Shown here: piece by piece, positions 43,689 through 52,821 of the stretch
Layout of the letters: the number at the start of each line of letters is the position of its first letter
Numbering within the stretch: position 1 is the first letter of the stretch
NCBI RefSeq assembly: GCF_000375345.1
Contig: NZ_AQXD01000001.1
Coordinates: 636,600-700,599, forward strand
Length of the DNA: 64,000 nt
Reading direction: 5' to 3'
Source: Wohlfahrtiimonas chitiniclastica DSM 18708
Lineage (GTDB): Bacteria > Pseudomonadota > Gammaproteobacteria > Cardiobacteriales > Wohlfahrtiimonadaceae
Translations under genes and position numbers: made by a program
The notes under the pieces: generated by a model
The model's input: only the letters and a program-made list of their open reading frames with translations
The model's database searches: none
What the model was told of the DNA's origin: nothing

Positions 43689-44081
43689 AACATCAACCTA
43701 ATTAAGGACAATAAAGCGCCTATTCTAGCAGAGGTGCCTTTAAAAAAAACCCCTCACGCATCCGCCTATAATTCGCATACTATTTATACAAAAACCCTAT
43801 TGACTTATTTCTAAATGCTCTATAGGCTAGAAATCATACACAATATATGGAAGTCAAGCGACCCACACAAAACGACTGTCAACATAGAAACACCCCAAAA
43901 TTTCTCGTTTTGATCATTTTATAGACAAATACTTGACCTGATTCAACCATGCGCCCTGCGGGCCATAAATTAAAGTTATCCACAGGTTTATCCACAGTTT
44001 ATGTGGACAATATCCCCAATTAAAAATACCCTTTCGATGACACATCGAAAGTTTCACCGAACCCATAATAAGAGATGAAAT
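43689..44081. other. Intergenic region with a cluster of DnaA-box matches
   Basis: 393 bases without a gene between kdsB (minus) and eda (plus). Two perfect DnaA boxes (TTATCCACA at 43976-43984 and 43988-43996) and a reversed 8/9 match (TGTGGACAA, 44002-44010) are packed in 35 bases. Further 8/9 matches are at 43784-43792, 43834-43842 and 43919-43927. The left part is AT-rich. A perfect 9-base inverted repeat follows at 44031-44051. It could be a DnaA-titrating or DnaA-regulated site; it is not clearly oriC because rpsA and aspS to the right run toward it. Confidence 0.6.
44031..44051 (+). repeat. Perfect inverted repeat in the eda leader
   Basis: CTTTCGATG, ACA, CATCGAAAG: nine pairs around three bases, 30-50 bases before the eda ATG. 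Only TTTC follows, so it is a poor terminator. It could be an operator or leader hairpin. Confidence 0.6.
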
Positions 44082-44726
44082 ATGATGAAAAAACGCTCTG
44101 ATCTTTTACCAAACAACTCTGTCATTCCTGTGGCTGTCATTGACAGCATCTCAGATGGCTTAAAACTTGCTGACATTTTAATCAAAGAGGCGTTACCCAT
44201 CCTTGAAGTGACCTTTCTCTCAAAAAATGCCTCAGACATTTTAAAGGCCATCAAAGACCATTACCCTGATTTAACAGTCGCTGCGGGCACCATCATCAAT
44301 CCTGAGCAAGCAAAATTGGCCTACACATCGGATGCTGACTTTTTAGTGAGCCCAGGCTGTAATCCACGCACCATTCAAACGGCGCAAGATTTAGGCGTGA
44401 TGATTGTCCCCGGCGTCAATAGCCCAACGGCGATTGAAATGGCGCTCAATTATGGTGTGACGACTATGAAGTTCTTCCCTGCGGAAGCATCCGGCGGCAT
44501 TGAGATGATTAAAGCGATTTTAGCGCCTTATCAAGAGATTCAGTTGATTCCAACGGGCGGCATCAATGACAGTAACTTTAGAGATTATTTAGCCATTCAC
44601 CGCGTGATTGCCTGCGGCATGAGCTGGATGGTGGAAAAACGTTTGATCAATGAAGGCAATTGGACAGAGATTGCACGCCGCGTGCGTCTAGTTAAAGAGT
44701 TATTGGCTAAATCAACGGTTCAATAA
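44082..44726 (+). CDS. eda: KDPG/KHG aldolase (Entner-Doudoroff) with substituted substrate arginine
   Basis: Class I aldolase fold of 214 residues. Present are the catalytic Glu42 (LPILEVTF), AAGTII, LVSPGCN, the Schiff-base Lys in TMKFFPAEASGG, and IPTGGIN. In E. coli Eda the first motif reads LEVTLR and its Arg49 holds the pyruvate carboxylate; here it reads LEVTFL, with Leu. The late GGSW phosphate site reads CGMSW. Activity or specificity may differ from standard KDPG aldolase. No edd gene lies nearby. The end overlaps mepA by 15 bases on the other strand. Confidence 0.85.
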   Translation: MMKKRSDLLPNNSVIPVAVIDSISDGLKLADILIKEALPILEVTFLSKNASDILKAIKDHYPDLTVAAGTIINPEQAKLAYTSDADFLVSPGCNPRTIQTAQDLGVMIVPGVNSPTAIEMALNYGVTTMKFFPAEASGGIEMIKAILAPYQEIQLIPTGGINDSNFRDYLAIHRVIACGMSWMVEKRLINEGNWTEIARRVRLVKELLAKSTVQ

Positions 44727-45509
44727 AATTGTTTCACAAGCTTTAGGCATCGCAGGTTTCTGCGGTGCTTTTTTATTGCCACTCGGTTTTTTACGGCCAA
44801 GGGCAATGTCTTGCTGATCTTTGATCCAATTGTTTAAATCCGCATCACAGCCTGATGTTTTGGCAACGGGAGCTTGCGGCACACAATGGGGTTGATTTTT
44901 TGGGCATTTTAAACGCACATGAAAATGAGAATCGTGCCCAAACCAAGGGCGAATTTTATACAGCCACGAGGGATCTTTTTCTGTAGCGCACAAATGGGCT
45001 TTGATCACAGGATTGACAAAAATGCGTTCCGTTTGTGGATACAATGCCGCTTGATGCAATAAATCACGATAATAAGGCTGCCAATTGACCACTTGCCCAG
45101 TTTTGGCATTGACCACAGAAGGGGTGTCTAAGGACTCTTTTTCATTCGGTTTTAAGCCTGCTACACCAACGCGCTCAAACCAAATGTCCACATCAAGTCC
45201 AATTTGATGACTTGCATGACCATACGGCATGCGACCGCCATGGGCTTGTGACATGTCGCCTAAAATCACCGTGGTTTGTTGTGTTTTGGCAAACTGCCCT
45301 AAATGTTCAATCAAAGACAATAAAGCGGCATCGCCATAATTGCGCGCGCGACTTGGGCGCACTTGCTCATAACCGATGCCGCGAATGGGAATGGTGACGC
45401 CACCGGCAAAGCAGCCGTTGGCGTAACTGCCGTGAATGACGGTGTCATTGGCATATCCTTGCCCCCATAATGAGAGCGACAATAAACCCACCGCCATCCA
45501 CGCTTTCAT
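44712..45509 (-). CDS. mepA: Penicillin-insensitive murein endopeptidase
   Basis: Periplasmic zinc metallopeptidase that cuts D-Ala-mDAP cross-links. The 265 residues have a signal peptide (1-20, ending GQGYA) and the LAS-family metal ligands: GHASHQIGLDVDIWF (His and Asp) and GHDSHFHVRL (HxH). Conserved cysteines (GCF, KAHLC, RLKC, HCVP, GCD, ACE) would form disulfides as in MepA. It starts inside the stop codon of ddh. Confidence 0.93.
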   Translation of the reverse strand: MKAWMAVGLLSLSLWGQGYANDTVIHGSYANGCFAGGVTIPIRGIGYEQVRPSRARNYGDAALLSLIEHLGQFAKTQQTTVILGDMSQAHGGRMPYGHASHQIGLDVDIWFERVGVAGLKPNEKESLDTPSVVNAKTGQVVNWQPYYRDLLHQAALYPQTERIFVNPVIKAHLCATEKDPSWLYKIRPWFGHDSHFHVRLKCPKNQPHCVPQAPVAKTSGCDADLNNWIKDQQDIALGRKKPSGNKKAPQKPAMPKACETILLNR

Positions 45510-46405
45510 TATACGAGCGCCTTAATCCAATCTTCGCGCTCACCTTCTAAGAAATCCACCATTGGAATTTCAATCAAAGTGTATGCGCCTTTCTCTTGAC
45601 GCATGGCAGCACGACCACTTGAAACCATCACTTGTGCCGTCAATGCAGGATTGTCGATGGACATTTTGAACATAAAGTTCTGATTGCCAGATGTCCCTGA
45701 TGCACCTTTACGCGTCAATTCCACGCCGTGACCCACATCTTTTAACAAATTCACATCATCCACAAATTTAACATGTGTTTCATCATGAATGAAATAAGGA
45801 TCCGTTTTGATAAGATTTTCAACGATTTCAGGGGTTGCACCTTCTGATAATTCCACATAAACCATGCGGCGATGTACGCCTGCGCCCGTTGGCATGGTCA
45901 TGGATAAGGCATCTTTCACGCCTTCAATGGCTTTGACTGCAACCGTGTGCCCCATGCTCATGCCTGGACCAAAGTTGGTGTATGTCATGCCATTTGGCGC
46001 CATTGCCATCAACATGGCACGCACGATGGAATCTGTACCAGGATCCCAGCCAGAAGAAACGATGGCCACAGCATTATTTGCACGCGCCACTTCATTCAGT
46101 TCATTGCGCACGTCTAAAATGCTCGAATGAATGTCATAGCTATCGACCGTATGAATGCCTTTGGCTAAATAGGCTTTCGCTTGTGTTGGCACTTGGCGCG
46201 TTGGAATGGCTAAAAATGCCACATCAATCTTCTCACTGAACTGATCCACAGATGTTTTCACCACAACATTTGGGTATTGGGCAATTGGCTCACCGCTACG
46301 GCGAATGGCGCCCACTAAATTAAAATCTTTCGTTTGTAATAAGACATCGATAACTTTTAAACCCACGTTACCGGAACCTACAACAATAGCATTAATTTTT
46401 TTCAT
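45509..46405 (-). CDS. ddh: meso-Diaminopimelate D-dehydrogenase
   Basis: NADPH enzyme that makes meso-diaminopimelate from tetrahydrodipicolinate in one step. The 298 residues show the Rossmann start AIVVGSGNVGLKVIDVL, the TVDSYDIHSSI segment, the conserved VSSGWDPGTDS, FGPGMSMGHTVAVKAIEGVKDAL and a C-terminal SSGRAAMRQEKGAYTLIEIP. These match the Ddh family (cf. Corynebacterium STGWDPG, GPGLSQGHSDALRRIPGV, FGRAAHR). It supplies both lysine and peptidoglycan precursors. It is coupled to mepA (TAATG) and lies 23 bases after hemH. Confidence 0.92.
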   Translation of the reverse strand: MKKINAIVVGSGNVGLKVIDVLLQTKDFNLVGAIRRSGEPIAQYPNVVVKTSVDQFSEKIDVAFLAIPTRQVPTQAKAYLAKGIHTVDSYDIHSSILDVRNELNEVARANNAVAIVSSGWDPGTDSIVRAMLMAMAPNGMTYTNFGPGMSMGHTVAVKAIEGVKDALSMTMPTGAGVHRRMVYVELSEGATPEIVENLIKTDPYFIHDETHVKFVDDVNLLKDVGHGVELTRKGASGTSGNQNFMFKMSIDNPALTAQVMVSSGRAAMRQEKGAYTLIEIPMVDFLEGEREDWIKALV

Positions 46406-46428
46406 CTATGTTTACTCCTGATGGAAGA

Positions 46429-47391
46429 TTAATGAGAATCCACAATCAATTGCTTCATCATCTCAATGTGCAGAGCTTCTGTATTGAGGCATGGAATGAA
46501 CTGATAATATTCACCCCCTTTCTCCATAAAGTAGTCTCTGTTTTCAACGCCCATTTCTTCAATGGTTTCTAGGCAGTCCGCACTGAAGCCTGGGCAAAAC
46601 ACGGCAACTCTTTTCACGCCTTGAGCCGGCAAACTTGGCAAATATTCAAAGGAATAGGGCTTTAACCATTCCACATTACCAAATTTTGATTGAAACACCG
46701 TGGTGATTTTTAAGTCAGGACGATTCAACGCCTTTTCAATGAGTTTTGTGGTGGCCATACATTGATCATAATAGGGATCACCTTTCTCATAGGTTGATTT
46801 TGGCATACCGTGATAGGATAACACAAGCTCATCAATCGCTGTATCGCCTAAGCCTTCCTCAATTTTTGCGCGGCACGCATCGATGTACACAGGATGATCA
46901 TAATAATCGCTGAGCATCTGAATTTCTGGGAAATAACGGCGCGCTTTTAAGGTATCGGCAACCGCATCAAACACAGTGGCCGTTGTCGCCGCACAATACT
47001 GCGGATAAAGCGGCAAAATGATGATTTTATCGACTTTTTTAGCAATCAATTGATCTAAGCCCTGCTCGATCGATGGCTCACCATAACGCATCGCCACGAC
47101 AACGTCATAATTCTCTGGTAAGACTTTTTCAAGGGCTGTGGCTTGATCTTGTGTGATGTATAAAAGCGGTGAACCCCGATCCGTCCAAACGGTGGCATAT
47201 TTTTCTGCCGAATCCTTTGGGCGCGTGGTCAAAATAAAACCGTTTAAAATGAAGAACCAAATAAATTTAGGCACTTCAATCACGCGCGGATCACTTAAAA
47301 ATTCGCGCAAATATGGACGAACATCTTTTGCTGTCGGTGATTTCGGTGTGCCAAGATTCACCAGCAAAACACCTATTTTACGGCCTTCCAT
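46429..47391 (-). CDS. hemH: Ferrochelatase
   Basis: Inserts ferrous iron into protoporphyrin IX. The 320 residues show VLLVNLGTP at the start, the metal-site His in LVLSYHGMPKST, FQSKFGNVEWLKPY and the late CLNTEALHI with the catalytic Glu. No Cys-cluster extension is seen. Ends heme synthesis; hemC and hemDX lie about 6 kb away on the other strand. Confidence 0.95.
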   Translation of the reverse strand: MEGRKIGVLLVNLGTPKSPTAKDVRPYLREFLSDPRVIEVPKFIWFFILNGFILTTRPKDSAEKYATVWTDRGSPLLYITQDQATALEKVLPENYDVVVAMRYGEPSIEQGLDQLIAKKVDKIIILPLYPQYCAATTATVFDAVADTLKARRYFPEIQMLSDYYDHPVYIDACRAKIEEGLGDTAIDELVLSYHGMPKSTYEKGDPYYDQCMATTKLIEKALNRPDLKITTVFQSKFGNVEWLKPYSFEYLPSLPAQGVKRVAVFCPGFSADCLETIEEMGVENRDYFMEKGGEYYQFIPCLNTEALHIEMMKQLIVDSH

Positions 47392-47497
47392 GTCTTGGTT
47401 CCTATCTAATCAATAAAGTGCACCATTATGCATGAATTCTGCTGAATGTGAAACATTCTCACCCACAATCGCAGTTAATTTTCTCTATTGCGCCCAT

Positions 47498-47520
47498 AAA
47501 AAAAGCCATCTTGCGATGGC
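47498..47520 (-). terminator. Terminator of aspS
   Basis: GCCATC (47505-47510), loop TTGC, GATGGC (47515-47520); the A-run at 47498-47504 forms the U-tract on the minus strand, 30 bases past the aspS stop. Confidence 0.82.
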
Positions 47521-47549
47521 TTTAATTTTGATGTGATGAAAGCGGACGA

Positions 47550-49346
47550 TTAAGCTTCTTCTTTTTTCACTTCAGGTAATTTCACTTCAATGGATAATTC
47601 TTTCAATTGCTTAGGATTGGCAACTGAAGGTGCATCAGTCATCAAGCAAGAAGCTGTTTGTGTTTTCGGGAATGCAATCACTTCACGGATGGATTTTGCG
47701 TGCGTCATGAGCATGATCAAACGATCTAAGCCAAACGCTAAACCTGCATGTGGTGGCGCACCATATTTTAATGCATCTAATAAGAAGGAGAATTTCTCTT
47801 CGGCTTCTTCTTTAGAAATTCCCAATAAATCAAATACTTGATATTGTACTTCAGGTTGATAAATACGCACAGAACCACCGCCTAACTCAGTGCCGTTCAA
47901 CACCATGTCATACGCTTTGGCCACAGCATTTTCAGGATCATTTTTCAATGATTCAATGCCATCTTTTGGCGTGGTGAATGGATGGTGAACCGCCACATAG
48001 CGTTTTTCATCTTCATCGTATTCAAACATTGGGAAATCAATCACCCACATTGGTGCCCATTCACAGGTCATCAAGTTCAAATCTTCACCCAATTTAATGC
48101 GAAGTGCACCGATGGCATCGTTCACCACTTTTGCTTTATCTGCACCAAAGAAAATGATGTCATTGTCTTTTGCATCCGTTGCTTTTAACAATGCCTCAAT
48201 CGTTGCATCATCTAAGAATTTAGTGATTGGGGATTGCAAACCTTCACGGCCTTCAGCCACATTGTTCACTTTGATGTATGCTAAACCACGTGCGCCATAA
48301 CGACCCACATATTTCGTCAATTCATCGATGTCTTTACGAGACAATTTATCCGCTGAATTTGGAATGTTTAATGCAACCACGCGGCCTTTTGCCATGTTTG
48401 CTGCATCTTTAAACACTTTAAATTCTGTTGATTTCATGATTTCTGTCACATCAATGAATTCTAACGGAATGCGTAAATCTGGTTTATCTGAACCATATTT
48501 GTACATGGCATCGGCATATGTCATCACTGGGAATGCTTCTGCTAACTCAACATTGATGGCTTTTTTGAACACTTTACGAATCATATCTTCTGCCATCGCC
48601 ATGATGTCTTTTTCTTCTAAGAAAGAAGTTTCGATATCGATTTGCGTAAATTCAGGCTGACGATCGGCACGTAAATCTTCATCGCGGAAACAACGCACGA
48701 TTTGATAGTAACGGTCAAAACCACTCATCATTAAAATTTGTTTAAAGAGCTGAGGGCTTTGTGGCAAGGCAAAGAATTCACCTGGATATGTGCGTGATGG
48801 CACTAAATAGTCACGTGCGCCTTCTGGTGTGGCTTTGGTTAAAAATGGCGTTTCGATGTCTAAAAAGCCCGCATCATCTAAGTAATCACGCACTGCACGC
48901 GTCACTTTAGAGCGGAGCATCAAGTTGTATTGCATTTTTTTACCGCGCAAATCTAAATAGCGGTATTTCAAGCGCACTTCTTCAGAAGTGTTTTCATCAT
49001 CGACTTGGAAAGGTAACGCATCGGCTTTGTTTAAAATGGTCAAAGCTGTGGCGATCACTTCAATTTTACCGGACACCAATTTGTCATTGAACATGTCTTC
49101 AGGGCGCATGCGCACTTTACCCACCACTTGAATCACAAATTCATTACGAATGCGTTCTGCTTCTTTAAACTGATCCGCTGGGGTTACTTCTGGATCGATC
49201 ACGATTTGAACAATCCCTTCACGATCACGTAAATCGATGAAAATAACACCACCATGGTCACGGCGGCGATGAACCCAGCCGGTCAACGTGACTGTTTGAT
49301 CTAATAGAGCTTCTGAAACTAAGCCCGCATAATGAGAACGCATCAT
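47550..49346 (-). CDS. aspS: Aspartyl-tRNA synthetase
   Basis: Class II synthetase. The 598 residues contain the anticodon-binding OB fold (about 1-110), motif 2 ([23 protein letters not shown], given in part), the bacterial GAD insert (about 290-410) and motif 3 GLAFGLDRL. The anticodon-domain loop reads RRRDHGG with His31; in characterised enzymes a His here (as in Pseudomonas) goes with relaxed tRNA-Asp/tRNA-Asn recognition, while discriminating E. coli AspRS has Leu. Two adjacent ATGs (49346, 49343) are both possible. Confidence 0.95.
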   Translation of the reverse strand: MMRSHYAGLVSEALLDQTVTLTGWVHRRRDHGGVIFIDLRDREGIVQIVIDPEVTPADQFKEAERIRNEFVIQVVGKVRMRPEDMFNDKLVSGKIEVIATALTILNKADALPFQVDDENTSEEVRLKYRYLDLRGKKMQYNLMLRSKVTRAVRDYLDDAGFLDIETPFLTKATPEGARDYLVPSRTYPGEFFALPQSPQLFKQILMMSGFDRYYQIVRCFRDEDLRADRQPEFTQIDIETSFLEEKDIMAMAEDMIRKVFKKAINVELAEAFPVMTYADAMYKYGSDKPDLRIPLEFIDVTEIMKSTEFKVFKDAANMAKGRVVALNIPNSADKLSRKDIDELTKYVGRYGARGLAYIKVNNVAEGREGLQSPITKFLDDATIEALLKATDAKDNDIIFFGADKAKVVNDAIGALRIKLGEDLNLMTCEWAPMWVIDFPMFEYDEDEKRYVAVHHPFTTPKDGIESLKNDPENAVAKAYDMVLNGTELGGGSVRIYQPEVQYQVFDLLGISKEEAEEKFSFLLDALKYGAPPHAGLAFGLDRLIMLMTHAKSIREVIAFPKTQTASCLMTDAPSVANPKQLKELSIEVKLPEVKKEEA

Positions 49347-49379
49347 AATTAAGTTTACCTTTAAACGTTTTGAATTAAA

Positions 49380-49640
49380 TTAATGTTTGTGAGAACAGCT
49401 AGAACCACACTGATGAGCAGAGCTGCCGGAATCTTGACTGGCCAAATTCTTTTGGTTGCTAGATTTAAAATCCGTTTCATACCAGCCTGAACCTTTCAAA
49501 CGAAAGTTTGGCGCTGTCACTTGTTTCGCTAAACGGGGCGCCTTGCACTCTGGGCATTCAGTCAATGGATCTGCAGAAATTTTCTGTAATGCTTCAAACT
49601 CGTGACCACAATTGTCACATTTATATTGATAAATTGGCAT
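49380..49640 (-). CDS. FmdB-family zinc-ribbon protein
   Basis: Small protein of 86 residues with the FmdB ribbon: MPIYQYKCDNCGHEFE followed by LTECPECKAPRLAKQ, two Cys-x2-Cys knuckles. The segment APNFRLKGSGWYETDF is the family's second box. The tail ends in QCGSSCSHKH with extra Cys and His. The ATG at 49640 has GAGGA upstream; a longer frame to 49727 has no homology. It precedes aspS by 33 bases, an order common in proteobacteria. Function unknown, probably regulatory. Confidence 0.88.
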   Translation of the reverse strand: MPIYQYKCDNCGHEFEALQKISADPLTECPECKAPRLAKQVTAPNFRLKGSGWYETDFKSSNQKNLASQDSGSSAHQCGSSCSHKH

Positions 49641-49751
49641 GTTTTCCTCAAACAAACTCACAACATAACAAAATCCGATAATTATACTGAATTTTTTTAC
49701 TTCTTTCAGTGAAATTATCAGACTCAAACGAACGAATACACGTTATACCAT

Positions 49752-49776
49752 AAAAAAATCCCTTCGTAAGAAGGGA
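49752..49776 (-). terminator. Terminator of ihfB
   Basis: TCCCTTC (49759-49765), loop GTAA, GAAGGGA (49770-49776), with A-run 49752-49758 as U-tract on the minus strand, just past the ihfB stop. Confidence 0.85.
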
Positions 49777-49783
49777 CTTGATT

Positions 49784-50086
49784 TTAGTGAATTTTAAATT
49801 TGTTGCGGCTATCGTTCACCTGTTCTCTTAAGAGCTTACCAGGCTTAAAGTGAGTGGCGTATTTACCGCTCAACTCAACGGCATCCCCAGTCTTAGGGTT
49901 GCGGCCAATTTTTGGCTCACGATAACGCAAAGAAAAACTACCAAAGCCACGGATTTCAATGCGGTTGTTTGAAACCAATGTGTCGCTCATGTGCTCTAAA
50001 ATGAGTTTCACACCTTTTTCAATTTCCGCCGCTGGAATACGTGGGTATTTAGCGCTTAGTTTTTCAATTAATTCAGACTTAGTCAT
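49784..50086 (-). CDS. ihfB: Integration host factor subunit beta
   Basis: DNA-bending nucleoid protein. 100 residues starting [15 protein letters not shown], with the beta-arm and signature [22 protein letters not shown], including the intercalating Pro region RNPKTG, and [21 protein letters not shown] and the position after rpsA distinguish IhfB from HU. The ATG at 50086 matches the family; a longer frame to 50194 is rejected. Confidence 0.96.
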   Translation of the reverse strand: MTKSELIEKLSAKYPRIPAAEIEKGVKLILEHMSDTLVSNNRIEIRGFGSFSLRYREPKIGRNPKTGDAVELSGKYATHFKPGKLLREQVNDSRNKFKIH

Positions 50087-50115
50087 TCCTATAAACCTCT
50101 TTATACACACTGACA

Positions 50116-50130
50116 GTACTATTCTAGTAC
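50116..50130. repeat. Short palindrome near the ihfB start
   Basis: GTACTA-TTC-TAGTAC, six perfect pairs, 30 bases upstream of ihfB. Possible operator or leader hairpin. Confidence 0.4.
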
Positions 50131-50193
50131 ACAATTCTTCTAAAATCCCCTCATGATTCAGTGATTGGGCACCACTTAATCTGAAATAAGGCA

Positions 50194-50212
50194 TAACTTT
50201 ATCATAAAGTTA
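50194..50212. repeat. 19-base perfect palindrome between rpsA and ihfB
   Basis: TAACTTTAT, C, ATAAAGTTA: nine pairs around a single central base. It lies 108 bases upstream of ihfB and is too tight for an RNA hairpin, so a protein-binding site is more likely. Confidence 0.5.
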
Positions 50213-50279
50213 CTCTTTAATTCAAACCAATCATTTTCAATCACTCAATCGCACTACCAATGCGTCCCACATCAGTAAA

Positions 50280-50308
50280 AAAAGCCATTACATTTCGTAA
50301 TGGCTTTT
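50280..50308 (-). terminator. Terminator of rpsA
   Basis: GCCATTAC (50284-50291), loop ATTTC, GTAATGGC (50297-50304), with A-run on the left (minus-strand U-tract) and T-run on the right. It ends rpsA and separates it from ihfB. Confidence 0.87.
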
Positions 50309-50333
50309 ATTCATTCACCTAAATTGCTTTAGA

Positions 50334-51998
50334 TTACTGTTGTTTCATTTGCTCTTTCAACAAATCACCTAAAGTACCGCCCACTGAGCTCTTGCTTGAA
50401 GAGTAATCAGCGATTGCACGTGCATCTTCAGCTTGATCTTTTGCTTTCACAGATAAAACGATTGTGCGGTTTTTCTTATCAACGTTTACGAATTTAGCTT
50501 CCACTTTATCGCCAACATTGTATACGTTACGAACGTCTTCGATTTTCTCGTTAGAAACGTCAGCAGCGCGTAAAGAACCTTCAACGCCTTCGCCTAAATC
50601 AATCGTTGCAGCTTTAGCATCTACTGCAATGACAGTACCTGTTACGATGCTGCCTTTGTCGTGATCTGCTAAGAAGTTAGAGAATGGGTCTTGGTCTAAT
50701 TGTTTGATGCCTAAAGAGATACGCTCACGTTCTGCATCTACAGCCAATACAACCGCTTCCACTTCGTCGCCACGCTTGAAGTTACGAACAGCTTCTTCGC
50801 CAGATTCGTTCCAAGAGATGTCAGACAAGTGAACCAAACCATCAATACCGCCATCTAAACCGATGAAGATACCGAAATCAGTGATGGATTTGATTTGACC
50901 TTTCACACGATCATTTTTGCTGTATTTGTCAGCAAATTCGATCCATGGGTTAGGTGTCACTTGTTTCATACCTAAAGAGATACGACGACGTTCTTCGTCG
51001 ATTTCTAAAATCACAACTTCAACTTCTTCGCCGATTGTTACAACTTTAGCCGGGTTAACGTTTTTGTTTGTCCAATCCATTTCTGAAACGTGAACCAAAC
51101 CTTCGATACCATCTTCGATTTCAACGAAACAACCGTAATCAGTAATGTTGCTCACTGCACCTTTTGCTTTCGCGCCAGCAGGGAAACGTACTGATAATTC
51201 GTGCCATGGATCGTTACCTAATTGTTTCAAGCCTAAAGAAACACGGTTACGTTCGCGGTCGAATTTCAACAATACAACTTCGATTTCTTGACCGATTTCA
51301 ACGATTTCAGAAGGATGACGAACACGTTTCCAAGCCATATCTGTGATGTGTAACAAACCATCGATACCGCCTAAATCTAAGAACGCACCGTAATCAGTTA
51401 AGTTCTTAACAACGCCTTTGATCTTATCGCCTTCTTTCAAGTTCGCTAATAACTCTTCGCGTTCTGCTGAGTATTCTTTCTCAACCACTGCTTTACGAGA
51501 TACAACGATGTTGTTGCGCTTAGGATCTAATTTAATTAATTTAAGTTCTAATTCTTTGCCTTCTAAGTAAGAAGCATCGCGAACTGGGCGAACATCTACT
51601 AAAGAACCTGGTAAGAATGCTTTGATCTCACCGATGTCAACAGTAAAGCCACCTTTAACTTTGCCAGAAATAACACCTTTGATGATTTCGTCAGCTTCAA
51701 GAGATTTTTCAAGGCGAGCCCAAATTTCTGCTTTCTTAGCTTTTTCACGAGATAAGCGAGTTTCACCCATACCATCGTCAACAGACTCAAGAATAACGTC
51801 AACTTTATCGCCAACTTGTACTTCTAAATCACCATTTTCGTTTTGGAATTGTTCAGCAGGGATACGGCCTTCACTTTTAAGACCCGCATCAACGATTACG
51901 AATTCTTTACTAATCGCAACAACGGTAACTTCAATGATAGAACCAACTTCTGGTTTTTCTTGAATGGATTGTTCAAATAACTCAGCAAAACTTAGCAT
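50334..51998 (-). CDS. rpsA: Ribosomal protein S1
   Basis: RNA-binding protein that helps mRNA onto the 30S subunit. The 554 residues hold six S1 domains at about 20-86, 105-171, 192-260, 277-347, 364-434 and 451-520, with the repeated pattern G-x3-D/NYGxFv-x2-GxxGLxH (for example [21 protein letters not shown]). This is the full E. coli-type S1 (557). The cmk-rpsA-ihfB order is conserved. Confidence 0.98.
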   Translation of the reverse strand: MLSFAELFEQSIQEKPEVGSIIEVTVVAISKEFVIVDAGLKSEGRIPAEQFQNENGDLEVQVGDKVDVILESVDDGMGETRLSREKAKKAEIWARLEKSLEADEIIKGVISGKVKGGFTVDIGEIKAFLPGSLVDVRPVRDASYLEGKELELKLIKLDPKRNNIVVSRKAVVEKEYSAEREELLANLKEGDKIKGVVKNLTDYGAFLDLGGIDGLLHITDMAWKRVRHPSEIVEIGQEIEVVLLKFDRERNRVSLGLKQLGNDPWHELSVRFPAGAKAKGAVSNITDYGCFVEIEDGIEGLVHVSEMDWTNKNVNPAKVVTIGEEVEVVILEIDEERRRISLGMKQVTPNPWIEFADKYSKNDRVKGQIKSITDFGIFIGLDGGIDGLVHLSDISWNESGEEAVRNFKRGDEVEAVVLAVDAERERISLGIKQLDQDPFSNFLADHDKGSIVTGTVIAVDAKAATIDLGEGVEGSLRAADVSNEKIEDVRNVYNVGDKVEAKFVNVDKKNRTIVLSVKAKDQAEDARAIADYSSSKSSVGGTLGDLLKEQMKQQ

Positions 51999-52120
51999 AA
52001 TAATATGTACTCTGTAGATGATCGCTCTAAATATCTTTCAAATCTAAAAATATTCAAATTGACCGGTTAAAATTTAAAAAATAAAACAGGTAATAATTCC
52101 TTATCACCACCCGACTGATG

Positions 52121-52798
52121 CTAGCCCACCAATTGACGATCTTTTGCCAACTGCCAAACCTGACCAAACACTTCTTCTTGCGTGCAATCTGAAGTGTCAA
52201 TGATCACAGCATCCTGAGCAGGCACAAGTGGAGAGGCTGATCGGTTTTGATCACGTTCATCTCGCGCTTTAATCTCGCTCAAAATCTGCGCAATATTAAC
52301 AGATTCATTCACGCTGATCAACTGTTTATATCGACGATCGGCGCGAACTTCAGCCGTGGCTGTCAAAAATATTTTAAGGGGCGCTTCTTTGAAAACCACT
52401 GTGCCCATGTCGCGCCCATCAGCAATGAGCCCTGGCATGACGGCGCAATCCCTTTGATAATGAAACAGCGCATCACGCACTTTAAGATGCTTAGCAATGA
52501 TGGATGCACTGCTGCCCGTCGTTTCCATGCGTAAGCGCTCTGTGACATTCTCATCATTCACAAAGATCTCAACGCCCTTGTCCGTTGGGTTTGCGCGCAT
52601 GGAAAATTGATCTTTCATGGCCACTAAAGCCGCTTCATCGTCTAAATCAATCTGATGATCCATCGCAAAAATGGCATATGCCCGATAAATGGCGCCAGAG
52701 TCTAATAAGTGCCAACCCAATTTTTTTGAAAGTGTTAATGCGAGCGTACCTTTACCAACGCCGCCTGGACCATCGATGGTGATGATGGGAACTGTCAT
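52121..52798 (-). CDS. cmk: Cytidylate kinase
   Basis: Phosphorylates CMP and dCMP with ATP. 225 residues with P-loop ITIDGPGGVGKGT, LLDSGAIYRAYA, DGRDMGTVVF and RYKQL, typical of Cmk. The ATG at 52798 has AGGA 5 bases upstream; a longer frame to 52825 overlaps the lipoprotein gene and is rejected. It lies 122 bases upstream of rpsA. Confidence 0.95.
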   Translation of the reverse strand: MTVPIITIDGPGGVGKGTLALTLSKKLGWHLLDSGAIYRAYAIFAMDHQIDLDDEAALVAMKDQFSMRANPTDKGVEIFVNDENVTERLRMETTGSSASIIAKHLKVRDALFHYQRDCAVMPGLIADGRDMGTVVFKEAPLKIFLTATAEVRADRRYKQLISVNESVNIAQILSEIKARDERDQNRSASPLVPAQDAVIIDTSDCTQEEVFGQVWQLAKDRQLVG

Positions 52799-52821
52799 GC
52801 TTGTCCTTTGTATCTTGTCGA

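Noticed and set aside
43689-44081. Chromosomal replication origin
   Set aside because: The DnaA-box cluster is real, but the neighbours are not typical for oriC and rpsA and aspS are transcribed toward it. Kept only as a finding; GC skew would decide.
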